This document shows, one piece after another, positions 56,540-63,058 of a stretch of 64,000 bases of DNA. The position numbers and the translations under genes are program-made. The stretch comes from Saprospiraceae bacterium (GTDB lineage Bacteria > Bacteroidota > Bacteroidia > Chitinophagales > Saprospiraceae), in the NCBI GenBank assembly GCA_022841345.1, contig JALHRR010000011.1, positions 62,001 to 126,000 of the forward strand, given 5' to 3'. The notes beneath the pieces are model-generated. The model searched no databases. It was given only the letters and a program-made list of their open reading frames with translations, and was not told the origin of the DNA. Position 1 is the first letter of the stretch. Every line of letters begins with the position of its first letter.

Positions 56540-57382
56540 TTAATTTCTTTTATATAATTCATTACGTTCTTTATCGAAGTAACGAACTCCTGTAAATACG
56601 TTAAATTGCTTAAATTCATTGTCAATAACAGCGCCATCGCGGATATATTCTGTTTCAACATATTTAACTTTTTGCATCAAAGGATTATAGAACTTGACTT
56701 CATATGGCAAGGAGAGATCTGTGACAGCGCATTGAGTCACTTCTTTAACAACCGTTCCTTTAGGAAGAATTGCCAAATATTGGTCGATCTGGTCTTGTAA
56801 AAGCTTCTGTGTATCAGGCTTACTTTCAAGTGTTAGATAGTTGGTAGTAACCCTAATTGCAGCAAGAAACTCGCCGTCACCCAAGCGTGGACTCAAATCT
56901 TCTAATGCTTCACCTACTCCGCCTTCTTCAATAGAAATTTTCTTATATTGGATCTTAATATCTTCATAATAAGAATCAGGAATTAGAACAAAACAGAAAA
57001 CTACCTTTTGTGGAGCCTGTAGTGTCATTCTAGCCAATTCTAGACTTGAAATAGGAGCAAGACAAGAATGAATAAGACCTCTTTGAGATAGGTCATTGAT
57101 TACCTTAGCAATCTCCTGAACAGCTCTTTCTTCATTTTCTGGACGAACTCTAGTGGCAAAATAAACAGCTCTAAAAAACTGCCCATCATCAGTTTTTACC
57201 GATAAATTATAAGCTTTTTGAGAAAGATCGTATTTCGCAGAAGAAGTTAAATATTTATCAGATATTTCTGTCAAATCTTTAACCTGCAAAACTGGAGTAA
57301 CATCTCTAGCTTTATTGCTAGCTTCTAAAGCGGCTTTAAGTTCTTCTATATTCTTAAGGATATCCTGTGAATCGTCAGACAT
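56540..57382 (-). CDS. Hypothetical protein (280 aa)
   Basis: Starts MSDDSQDILKNIEELKAALEASNKAR (coiled coil). Middle region with RAVYFATRVRPENEERAVQEIAKVINDLSQRG; then mixed alpha/beta. No Cys motif or membrane span. Coupled to 57382-57960 by a TAATG-type overlap, so these two are likely partners. Not recognised. Confidence 0.5.
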   Translation of the reverse strand: MSDDSQDILKNIEELKAALEASNKARDVTPVLQVKDLTEISDKYLTSSAKYDLSQKAYNLSVKTDDGQFFRAVYFATRVRPENEERAVQEIAKVINDLSQRGLIHSCLAPISSLELARMTLQAPQKVVFCFVLIPDSYYEDIKIQYKKISIEEGGVGEALEDLSPRLGDGEFLAAIRVTTNYLTLESKPDTQKLLQDQIDQYLAILPKGTVVKEVTQCAVTDLSLPYEVKFYNPLMQKVKYVETEYIRDGAVIDNEFKQFNVFTGVRYFDKERNELYKRN

Positions 57383-57960
57383 TACTTCACTCCTAAAACT
57401 TTACAAAACATAATCATGACTGCTAACACTTTACGAACCAAATAAGAAGCTACGCGAATTCTAATTGGTGGCCTAACAGGGTTAGCTCGCATTTTTGCAG
57501 AATTCTCGATTGCGTCTAAAATCAATTTAACTGATTCAGACGTAGTTTCATTATCAATACCTTTATATCGGTCTTCATACATTTTATTGATATCGGCTTG
57601 AGCCGGTATCTCAATCATACCTTCAGATCGCAAGATTCTCTTTAGCGGCCTGCGATAATTACCAGTTTGACGTTCCATAACCTCTGCGAATGCAGCGCGT
57701 ATAATATCATCGCTAAATCCTTCTTTACGCATTTGTTCAAGTTGACGGATCAATTCTAAAGGATCAAGCCTAGCGGCTTTTCTTTCTTCAGCAGCAGACG
57801 CTTCAACATTAGCTCTGTCAGTTTTAACTTCTTCAACCAAACTATGGTGGTATGACTTACGGATAGCCTGCTCTTTCTCAAGGGCAGGTTTTCCTTGCTC
57901 ATCAAGGTGCTTAAAACGCTCTTTTAATTGTTCCTCAAGTTGCTTCTTATCTTCGGACAT
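57382..57960 (-). CDS. Hypothetical helical protein (192 aa)
   Basis: Starts MSEDKKQLEEQLKERFKHLDEQGKPALEKEQ. Helical, charged first 100 residues; DPLELIRQLEQMRKEGFSDDIIRAAFAEVMERQTG resembles a UBA/CUE-like or hinge region; C-terminal end hydrophobic (VASYLVRKVLAVMIMFCKVLGVK). Lies just downstream of tRNA-Ala. Not recognised. Confidence 0.5.
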   Translation of the reverse strand: MSEDKKQLEEQLKERFKHLDEQGKPALEKEQAIRKSYHHSLVEEVKTDRANVEASAAEERKAARLDPLELIRQLEQMRKEGFSDDIIRAAFAEVMERQTGNYRRPLKRILRSEGMIEIPAQADINKMYEDRYKGIDNETTSESVKLILDAIENSAKMRANPVRPPIRIRVASYLVRKVLAVMIMFCKVLGVK

Positions 57961-57979
57961 ATGTCCTCCTAAAAAAAGG

Positions 57980-58055
57980 TGGTGGAGCTACGCGGGCTCG
58001 AACCGCGAACCTCCTGCTTGCAAAGCAGGCGCTCTCCCAATTGAGCTATAGCCCG
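57980..58055 (-). tRNA. tRNA-Ala (anticodon TGC)
   Basis: 76 bases including an encoded CCA. The D arm (GCTC/GAGC), anticodon stem (CCTGC/GCAGG) with loop TTTGCAA, T arm (CGCGG/CCGCG, loop TTCGAGC) and variable region are canonical. G3:U70, the main alanine identity pair, is present. The first pair is odd: base 1 is C and base 72 is C, so 1:72 is unpaired. In E. coli tRNA-Ala, base 1 is G. A promoter-like TGTGATATATG just upstream would start at the mature 5' end. Confidence 0.9.
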
Positions 58056-58060
58056 AAATA

Positions 58061-58071
58061 CATATATCACA
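58061..58071 (-). promoter_or_regulatory. Extended -10 box at tRNA-Ala 5' end
   Basis: On the minus strand TGTGATATATG; taking TATATG (58066-58061) as the -10, transcription would begin near 58054-58055, the mature tRNA 5' end. Upstream TTAATTAATTAA palindrome is AT-rich. -35 is poor. Confidence 0.5.
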
Positions 58072-58122
58072 TGTTAATTAATTAACGAAGTTGGATAGAA
58101 TAGTCGTAATTTGCTTAATTAA

Positions 58123-58323
58123 TTACTTTGATTTGGCGTTCTGACTTAGAATCTGGATTTCCTGCGATGCAGCTTTTAAAAGAGTCTCATAAAGAGACAT
58201 AAGGCGATTTTGAATATCAATGTACTGTGCGACAGTTGCGCCGCTATTTCTTAGGTCACGAATAAGCTCAGTTTTGAGCTGAATTGATTTATTAATATTT
58301 TCAACTGTTTGATTATTACTCAA
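58123..58323 (-). CDS. Hypothetical helical protein (66 aa)
   Basis: Starts MSNNQTVENINKSIQLKTELIRDLR. Two predicted helices (helical hairpin), no Cys or span. Overlaps the next gene by eight bases. Not recognised. Confidence 0.5.
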   Translation of the reverse strand: MSNNQTVENINKSIQLKTELIRDLRNSGATVAQYIDIQNRLMSLYETLLKAASQEIQILSQNAKSK

Positions 58324-58546
58324 ATGAAACCTCTATAGAGTCAAAATGGACTTCCCATTTGCCGATAAAGATACGGCAAATGATTGGGCGTCGATAATAG
58401 GTATAGTTGGAAGGAAAGTCTTCTTTTTGGACCTGTTTGAGCCATCTTTGGACGGAACGATATTGATTAACGAAGGCGTCAAAATCCATCTCAGATTGAG
58501 CGACGATATTATTGTTGGCCTTAAGCGTTATCAGTTTTGATTTCAC
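58316..58546 (-). CDS. Hypothetical protein (76 aa)
   Basis: Starts MKSKLITLKANNNIVAQSEMDFDAFVNQYRSVQRW. Mixed alpha/beta, ends WEVHFDSIEVSFE. Overlaps both neighbours (TAATG and eight bases). Not recognised. Confidence 0.5.
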   Translation of the reverse strand: MKSKLITLKANNNIVAQSEMDFDAFVNQYRSVQRWLKQVQKEDFPSNYTYYRRPIICRIFIGKWEVHFDSIEVSFE

Positions 58547-58755
58547 TAGTATCTCTTAGGTGGCTGAGAAGCAGCTTTGGCAAGATCAACTAGAGCTTTC
58601 TGAATCTCTTGACGCTGTAGGGCAAGATCGTTGTACATTTTAACCGTAGGATGTTCTGGAAGGGTAGTTTCGTCAAATGAAAACTGGTCCATTTGAATAT
58701 CGAGTCTTTCCAACTCTTTATCTAGGGCTTCGATGGGCGTTAGTGATCCGAACAT
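58546..58755 (-). CDS. Hypothetical helical protein (69 aa)
   Basis: Starts MFGSLTPIEALDKELERLDIQMDQF; a helix-loop-helix with basic tail (ASQPPKRY). Follows the EF-Ts-like gene by three bases. Not recognised. Confidence 0.5.
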   Translation of the reverse strand: MFGSLTPIEALDKELERLDIQMDQFSFDETTLPEHPTVKMYNDLALQRQEIQKALVDLAKAASQPPKRY

Positions 58756-58758
58756 GTT

Positions 58759-59046
58759 TCATCCTTTTTTAAGTTGTTCAATAGCTTTCTTGCAATCCAT
58801 TAGAGTTTGGCCAGTTAAAGCCTTCATCGCTCGCAAAACATCAATTTCATTAGAAACAACATAGTCGCCATCAGGAATAACCTGATTACCGATTAAAACT
58901 GCGATAACTCCGCCAGCATCACCGGCCCAAACTACCTGACTATTTCTTTCACAAAGATCATCGAACTCTTCCTTAGACAGGATAGAATAATCCTCTTTTT
59001 TAGTTGGTGTGCAGACCATTGCATTACGCATTAGGTAAAATTGCAT
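58759..59046 (-). CDS. Small protein with EF-Ts/UBA-like C-terminal motif (95 aa)
   Basis: The C-terminal LRAMKALTGQTLMDCKKAIEQ (about residues 71-91) closely echoes the N-terminal UBA/TS-N motif of elongation factor Ts (LRERTGAGMMDCKKAL), the part that binds EF-Tu. The rest (residues 1-65) is a separate mixed domain (EFDDLCERNSQVVWAGDAGGVIAVLIGNQVIPDGDYVV). First gene of the minus-strand run, with AAAGGAG and just after a terminator-like hairpin in its leader. It may touch EF-Tu or the ribosome. Motif match is by eye; an L7/L12-like helix is an alternative. Confidence 0.6.
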   Translation of the reverse strand: MQFYLMRNAMVCTPTKKEDYSILSKEEFDDLCERNSQVVWAGDAGGVIAVLIGNQVIPDGDYVVSNEIDVLRAMKALTGQTLMDCKKAIEQLKKG

Positions 59047-59058
59047 GGTAACTCCTTT

Positions 59059-59081
59059 AAAAAAGGCCCATTACGTGGGCT
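59059..59081 (-). terminator. Intrinsic terminator in the leader of the EF-Ts-like gene
   Basis: Minus strand: GCCCA-CGTAA-TGGGC hairpin followed by C and six Ts (59064-59059). It lies immediately before AAAGGAG and the ATG at 59046, so it would stop transcripts before that gene unless overcome. Confidence 0.7.
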
Positions 59082-59300
59082 AGTCGGACAGCTTACGTTT
59101 ATCACTCGTCTCGGTTCTAGCAGTGCCTTGTCCCGTTAAGAGCATTCGTCTCCACCTTGGCTTCATCGACTCCTGCTCAAAGAGTGTACTTCTTCCGTTT
59201 ACCGCCAACGGCTCAGCGGCTATCACTGCAGTACAAAGATAGCTTACCAAAGGAAAAGCTGCTTTGCAAGCGTTTACTAAAATTAGCACTTTTTGCTAAA
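59059..59300 (-). ncRNA. Structured non-coding RNA or attenuator leader
   Basis: About 240 bases with no credible coding frame. On the minus strand it holds several short perfect stems: TTAGCA/TGCTAA (59299-59283), GCTATC/GATAGC, CCGTT/AACGG (overlapping an alternative CCGC/GCGG), GAGCA/TGCTC, GGACA/TGTCC, and then the terminator at 59081-59059. Overlapping alternative stems plus a terminator next to a ribosome site point to a cis-regulatory leader; a terminated small RNA is the other option. No known riboswitch class is recognised. Confidence 0.55.
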
Positions 59301-59344
59301 AAATGAAAACGCGTACACTGATTCGTGCGAGGCGGAGCCGAGGG

Positions 59345-59361
59345 TTTGCGCGAAGCGCAAA
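59345..59361. repeat. Hairpin with GCGAAGC core
   Basis: TTTGCGC-GAA-GCGCAAA is a perfect 7-bp inverted repeat. Its core GCGAAGC is known as an unusually stable single-stranded DNA mini-hairpin and has been noted in replication origins of small phages. Here it lies at the gene-poor switch point. Confidence 0.6.
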
Positions 59362-59455
59362 GAACCGCGCTAATTTTATTTTAGCTACTTTTCAATATCA
59401 GAAAGTAACATTTTAGCTACTAATCGCTACTAACGACTATTGGCGGCTACTGGAC

Positions 59456-59519
59456 TTTACACCCATATAAGGGTTTAAAACAGAACAAAAAGACGATTTT
59501 ACACCCATATAGGGGTTTA
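59456..59519 (+). repeat. Two 22-base iteron-like repeats
   Basis: Copies at 59456-59477 and 59498-59519 share TTTACACCCATATA followed by one variable base and GGGTTTA. They are 42 bases apart, about four helical turns, so would present the same face to a protein. Within each copy CCC-ATATA-GGG is nearly symmetric. Possible initiator or repressor binding sites. Confidence 0.6.
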
Positions 59520-59761
59520 TTTCTACAAACACAGAAACAACTACCTTCAATTCGATCTAGGGCCATAACCCAGGTAAATATGGAAACAATTATGCACGTA
59601 AAGACCAAGGGCGCGTATAACAGGTATAAAGCGGTCGCGAAATCATTGAGGATTTCCATTTTATACGCAGTATACATGCGGGGTCGCAGGAATACATACA
59701 TTTATACGGCTCAAATTTGAGCTGAACAAAATGGTCAAGGAATTCGGTCATTTGCCAGCTA

Positions 59762-59848
59762 TTATCCCTATTGGGGATAATTGGGTTTAAACATGGTTCA
59801 AAGGCCCTATAGAGGAATTGACAGTGATTATACGTATATACGCGTATA
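59762..59848. repeat. Palindromes in divergent region
   Basis: TTATCCC/GGGATAA with a five-base gap (59762-59780) and the perfect 12-base palindrome TATACGCGTATA (59837-59848). Either could be an operator or origin element. Confidence 0.5.
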
Positions 59849-60315
59849 AACGTTTAAAGAGGCGAAATGTATATGTATATACGTTCTTATGCGTCTAAAT
59901 GTATGTATAATTTCTAAGTGCTTGTTTTTACTAAATTTTTTGGAAATTATTTTTTCGATTATGCATACATGAGGTTATACATAATTTTTTTGGGAATTTT
60001 TTGATAGAAACTCTATGTGTAATACTCCCAGACTTTACCTGCATATAGTATGCCAATCCCCGATAGCGACTAATCCCTAGAGATTCCGCACACTTAGACC
60101 ACATTCTCATTCTGGGATTCTCTTATTGATCCGTCTAATGTTTATAGTACACTGTCAACTATATACTATACATATCAATGGGATACGTCTAAGGCCTAGT
60201 CGGTTTGATTGAGTTACCAAAGGAGGTCAAGCAGTTAGGTCATTGACAGGTCCCTCTCTGCAAACATCGTGCCTTGTCTCATGCTGAGAATGTTTGACCT
60301 TTCTCATAATAGGGC

Positions 60316-60342
60316 TAAAGTTTTTACTCATTGCACCGATAA
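60316..60342 (+). promoter_or_regulatory. Sigma-28 (FliA)-type promoter 1
   Basis: TAAAGTTT (60316-60323), exactly 11 bases, then ACCGATAA (60335-60342). The E. coli FliA consensus is TAAAGTTT-N11-GCCGATAA; 15 of 16 box positions match. The start point near 60349 lies just before GGAGG of the gene at 60360. Confidence 0.85.
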
Positions 60343-60359
60343 GTCACATAGGAGGTCCT

Positions 60360-60518
60360 ATGAATGAACATAAGCAACGCCTTATTGACCTAGCTATTGA
60401 GGCTATAAAGCGAGACTTAGACAGTGGTGACGTGACGGCATTGGAGACACTATTAGAGTCGGTCCCTAACGCTTCACTTATAGCATTTTTACCAGAGGTG
60501 TCAGATGAGTCGAATTGA
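60360..60518 (+). CDS. Small hypothetical protein, first gene of plus-strand right block (52 aa)
   Basis: The ATG at 60360 has GGAGGTCCT just upstream. The product starts MNEHKQRLIDLAIEAIKRDLDSG and is helical and acidic (DVTALETLLESVPNASLIAFLPEVSDESN). Driven by sigma-28-type promoter 1. Not recognised; possibly a host-takeover factor by position. Confidence 0.65.
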   Translation: MNEHKQRLIDLAIEAIKRDLDSGDVTALETLLESVPNASLIAFLPEVSDESN

Positions 60519-60645
60519 GACGTTCTCACTATTAGCCATTGTCTTAGTTATGGTCATTCTGTTCTATATGACCTTTGACGCATTAGGCAGTTTTGGGCCA
60601 GTATTGAGGCAGGCCATAGAGCAACTACAGGATGTGCCAAAATGA
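60505..60645 (+). CDS. Single-span membrane peptide (46 aa)
   Basis: ATG at 60505 after GAGGTG, inside the end of the previous gene. MSRIETFSLLAIVLVMVILFYMTFDALG gives one membrane span after a short N-terminus, then a polar tail. Overlaps the next small frame by ATGA. Envelope function inferred. Confidence 0.55.
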   Translation: MSRIETFSLLAIVLVMVILFYMTFDALGSFGPVLRQAIEQLQDVPK

Positions 60646-60719
60646 GACATATCGACCTATCTCTATTTTTTACTGTCTCATTGTGGGTCACTAGGGCTTT
60701 ACATATTATTTTGCAATAA
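60642..60719 (+). CDS. Tiny hydrophobic peptide (25 aa)
   Basis: ATGA overlap with the upstream gene; product MRHIDLSLFFTVSLWVTRALHIILQ is hydrophobic. At 25 residues it could be chance, but the overlap and composition make it plausible. Confidence 0.3.
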   Translation: MRHIDLSLFFTVSLWVTRALHIILQ

Positions 60720-60738
60720 CCGTACCAAAGGAGAAGTT

Positions 60739-60900
60739 ATGAATAGGCAGGTTATTAAAACGAGACTTAAGTCCTTAGAGGCTAAAGCTAAATATAGAGA
60801 CCAAGTTATGTCTCAGGATAGGACAATTATTAAAATGACCTATTCTGCTATAGACTCTATTTTTATTGTATATAGGTGTCACTCGGTGCCACGCTTATAA
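60739..60900 (+). CDS. Small basic protein (53 aa)
   Basis: ATG at 60739 after AAAGGAGAAGTT, a strong ribosome site. Starts MNRQVIKTRLKSLEAKAKYRDQVM, basic and helical. Its stop overlaps the palindrome GCTTATAAGC (60893-60902). Not recognised. Confidence 0.6.
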   Translation: MNRQVIKTRLKSLEAKAKYRDQVMSQDRTIIKMTYSAIDSIFIVYRCHSVPRL

Positions 60901-61240
60901 GCCTATGATTTTGTTAGGTTTTGGAGTATGGTCACTAAGTTAGGTCACTTTGGCATAGACCTTGCATGGTCGCATCGTCTCATTTTGACGCACGAATAGC
61001 CGTGGGGTTGACCACAGCTCATTTTGAGACAGGTCATCAAAAATGTGGCGCGTAAAAACGTGCTTTTTGACCTATCTCAATAGACCTAGCTGACTAGACT
61101 AAGCCTGTATTATGGACTAAATAGCTTCACATTATGACCATAATCAGTGACCTAACTATGTGATAACACTCAGCTTTTAGCTTATATTTAAGCCCTAATA
61201 ATTGCTTATTATGGTCCTAATACGTCTTTTATAGATACGC

Positions 61241-61315
61241 TTTGACCTCAATTAGTCTTGTCGTATCCTGACAGTCATCCTTATAGTGGCATGGACCTTT
61301 GACCTCAATTAGTCT
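61241..61315 (+). repeat. Direct repeat TTTGACCTCAATTAGTCT, two copies
   Basis: Identical 18-base copies at 61241-61258 and 61298-61315, 57 bases apart; the preceding base (C) is also the same in both. Non-coding. Possible regulatory site. Confidence 0.6.
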
Positions 61316-61538
61316 AGTGTCTCAATATGAGCCGCAGTTAGCTCTATTGTCCTGTATTGATAAGATTGTATCAAGTTGAGTCATTATGCCTAATGCTTAT
61401 TTAGAAGGGCTTTAAGAGCGTTTTAGACAGATAAGGCTCATTTTAAGATGTATTAAAGAAGGACTGCCTCACTTTGATCGGGGGGTTGAACCATTATGAG
61501 ACAGCCCTTTGGGGGTTTTAAAAAGCCCTGTTCGCAAC

Positions 61539-61553
61539 GTCTCAGGGTGAGAC
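61539..61553. repeat. GTCTCA/TGAGAC inverted repeat
   Basis: Perfect 6-bp arms with a GGG loop. The arms are the same word (TGAGAC) that is over-represented across the right-hand block, which suggests that it may be a site for a protein or nucleic-acid structure. Confidence 0.5.
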
Positions 61554-61927
61554 TCCCTATTATGCATAGGTCAGCTTGTTTTGCTTGCTTCTAGCCATAT
61601 CATTATGAGACTTCTAACTAACCGCTATGCGTCCGGTTTACTTCGTCTCTAACTTAAAGCTAGTCACTATTTCATTCCCGTTAGCCTGTTATATTAGTCT
61701 ATTGCATTTTTAGGGCCATAGTTAAGTTGCTGATTTTACTACTGAGGTCTTATTTTAGTACGTCGATCTTTTAGTCAACTATTCACTATTTTGGACTATT
61801 CACTATAAATTGAATAGCTTAGATAGGTGTCGAACTACTAGTCAGGTGTTAGATTTATAACACTTAGGGACCAAAACAAAGCTTAAGTCTTATAAATGTA
61901 CTATTATGAGATTCTGCTATTTTTACC

Positions 61928-61954
61928 TAAAGTTCTTTTTAAGGACGCCGATAG
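61928..61954 (+). promoter_or_regulatory. Sigma-28 (FliA)-type promoter 2
   Basis: TAAAGTTC (61928-61935), 11 bases, GCCGATAG (61947-61954): 14 of 16 box positions match the FliA consensus. It precedes GGAGG and the ATG at 61974 with a start near 61961. Confidence 0.82.
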
Positions 61955-61973
61955 GTTATATATTGGAGGCATT

Positions 61974-62492
61974 ATGAGTGAAATTAAAACGCATCCTTTT
62001 CAGAGGACTCTAGGACTAGGACCTTATAAGCTTGTCGGGTTTTTCGCATTAGTTTTGCCTAGCGAGTCTAACCAAGGCCGAAATAACTTTCACCTAGCGC
62101 CAAAGGTTGAACGTGGAATAGGGACTTGTGCCCATTGCAGTCATGCTATAACTAACATTTATATTGTCCAGATAGGTGATGGGCGTCGTTTTGGCGTCGG
62201 TTGTGACTGTATTCTAAAGGTCGATATGCCTGTTAGTGAATTGTCTAAGCTTAAGAAAATAGAACGTGAACAGGCTAAAATTAAGCGTGCTAACTTAAAG
62301 GCCAAAAAAGGTCTAGCAGCGCGTAACGAATTGAGACAGCTTATGGAATCTCATTCTGATTCAATGAAGCTACTGTCTTATAATGAGAATAGATCACTGT
62401 ACCAATATGCGACGTTTTGCTTAGACCGATCTAGTGACGGCGGCATACTAATTGCATTAAACAAAGTCAAAAAGATGCTGGAGGCCATATGA
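61974..62492 (+). CDS. Conserved zinc-knuckle protein, CxxC...GCDC family (172 aa)
   Basis: The ATG at 61974 follows GGAGGCATT; upstream in-frame codons have no ribosome site. GTCAHCSHAITNIYIVQIGDGRRFGVGCDCI (about residues 49-79) holds CxxC and GCDC knuckles of a family met on phages and plasmids, with unknown role ('DGR-FGVGCDC' signature). The rest is a basic, helical region (REQAKIKRANLKAKKG). Driven by sigma-28-type promoter 2. Stop overlaps the next gene (ATGA). Confidence 0.7.
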   Translation: MSEIKTHPFQRTLGLGPYKLVGFFALVLPSESNQGRNNFHLAPKVERGIGTCAHCSHAITNIYIVQIGDGRRFGVGCDCILKVDMPVSELSKLKKIEREQAKIKRANLKAKKGLAARNELRQLMESHSDSMKLLSYNENRSLYQYATFCLDRSSDGGILIALNKVKKMLEAI

Positions 62493-62707
62493 CACTGCAA
62501 AACATTCGAGACGCTAAAACCTTTGACGAATTAAAACCCGCTATTAAGCTATTATGCGACAAAATGCAAATAATGACCTATGGCGAGTTTACAGCTTATA
62601 AAAGAACACTAGAGAGTCAGGCCGTCAAGGTCGGTTCAAGTGTTAAGGCTCTAAATGATTATGCCGAGCAATACCAAGTGTATGGTTATGAGACAAACAA
62701 AGCTTAG
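62489..62707 (+). CDS. Hypothetical helical protein (72 aa)
   Basis: ATG at 62489 after GGAGGCCAT and coupled by ATGA to the zinc-knuckle gene. Starts MTLQNIRDAKTFDELKPAIKLL. Helical; no motif recognised. Confidence 0.6.
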   Translation: MTLQNIRDAKTFDELKPAIKLLCDKMQIMTYGEFTAYKRTLESQAVKVGSSVKALNDYAEQYQVYGYETNKA

Positions 62708-62715
62708 GAGGCTAT

Positions 62716-62844
62716 ATGACTCAATATAAGACAGTTGACACTAGCACGCTAAAAGGTTTGAAACTAGCTGAAACGCTTAAAGCCAAAGGCTGGACTATCT
62801 ATAGAACTGGCCTATTTTTGATTTATTTTATTAAAAAGTCCTAA
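62716..62844 (+). CDS. Small protein with hydrophobic C-terminus (42 aa)
   Basis: ATG at 62716 after GGAGGCTAT. Starts MTQYKTVDTSTLKGLKLAETLK and ends in a hydrophobic run (GLFLIYFIKKS). Its stop codon overlaps the -35 box of promoter 3. Confidence 0.55.
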   Translation: MTQYKTVDTSTLKGLKLAETLKAKGWTIYRTGLFLIYFIKKS

Positions 62845-62868
62845 AGTTTTGCAAAATAGTCCCGATAA
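62842..62868 (+). promoter_or_regulatory. Sigma-28 (FliA)-type promoter 3
   Basis: TAAAGTTT (62842-62849), 11 bases, CCCGATAA (62861-62868): 15 of 16 match the FliA boxes. It precedes GGAGG and the ATG at 62887; expected start near 62875. Confidence 0.85.
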
Positions 62869-62886
62869 GTATTATATGGAGGTTAT

Positions 62887-63057
62887 ATGAAGACAGAACG
62901 AATTAAAAAGCTTATATCTGGTCAAATGAATGTCCCTTATATTATTTGCAAGGTCGGTTATGCCGAGGGCTCTAACAAGCCTAAGCGCGTGGTGACGCCT
63001 AAGCCTTTCAATCCAGTTATCAAATTGAGACGCTCTGAACTTAAAAAGGTGGCTTAA
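62887..63057 (+). CDS. Small basic protein (56 aa)
   Basis: ATG at 62887 with GGAGGTTAT upstream. Starts MKTERIKKLISGQMNVPYIICKVGY, then a Lys/Arg-rich and Pro-containing tail. First gene behind promoter 3. Not recognised. Confidence 0.6.
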   Translation: MKTERIKKLISGQMNVPYIICKVGYAEGSNKPKRVVTPKPFNPVIKLRRSELKKVA

Positions 63058-63058
63058 T

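Larger units (their letters stand above)
59301..60315. other. Divergent non-coding region, possible replication origin
   Basis: No convincing gene in about 1 kb between minus-strand genes (left) and plus-strand genes (right). It holds a GC-rich hairpin, repeated GCTACT words (near 59385, 59415, 59425 and 59446), a pair of 22-base repeats, palindromes, and very AT-rich tracts near 59920-60000, which may melt easily. These are features of phage or plasmid origins, but none is decisive. Confidence 0.45.
60901..61927. other. Long non-coding stretch with repeats and biased words
   Basis: No gene longer than a few codons with a ribosome site is seen over about 1 kb. It holds a direct repeat (61241 and 61298), a GTCTCA-GGG-TGAGAC hairpin (61539-61553), other small inverted repeats (GTGG/CCAC near 61004), and a high density of TGACCT/AGGTCA and GAGAC/GTCTC words. 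It could be a long untranslated region, a protein-binding array or an RNA gene; I see nothing that decides. Confidence 0.4.

Noticed and set aside
59080-59289. 69-codon minus-strand open frame in the leader region
   Set aside because: Low-complexity, basic, no ribosome site, and it coincides with the stem-rich RNA; taken as chance.
59447-59701. 84-codon minus-strand open frame with KPLYGCK twice
   Set aside because: The repeat in the protein is simply the 22-base DNA repeat read twice; no ribosome site; taken as chance.
60060-60070. A fourth sigma-28-like site (CCCCGATAG near 60060)
   Set aside because: No TAAAG box lies at the right distance upstream, so only half the signal is present.
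60344-60529. Minus-strand open frame opposite the gene at 60360
   Set aside because: The plus-strand gene has a strong ribosome site and promoter; the antisense frame has neither.
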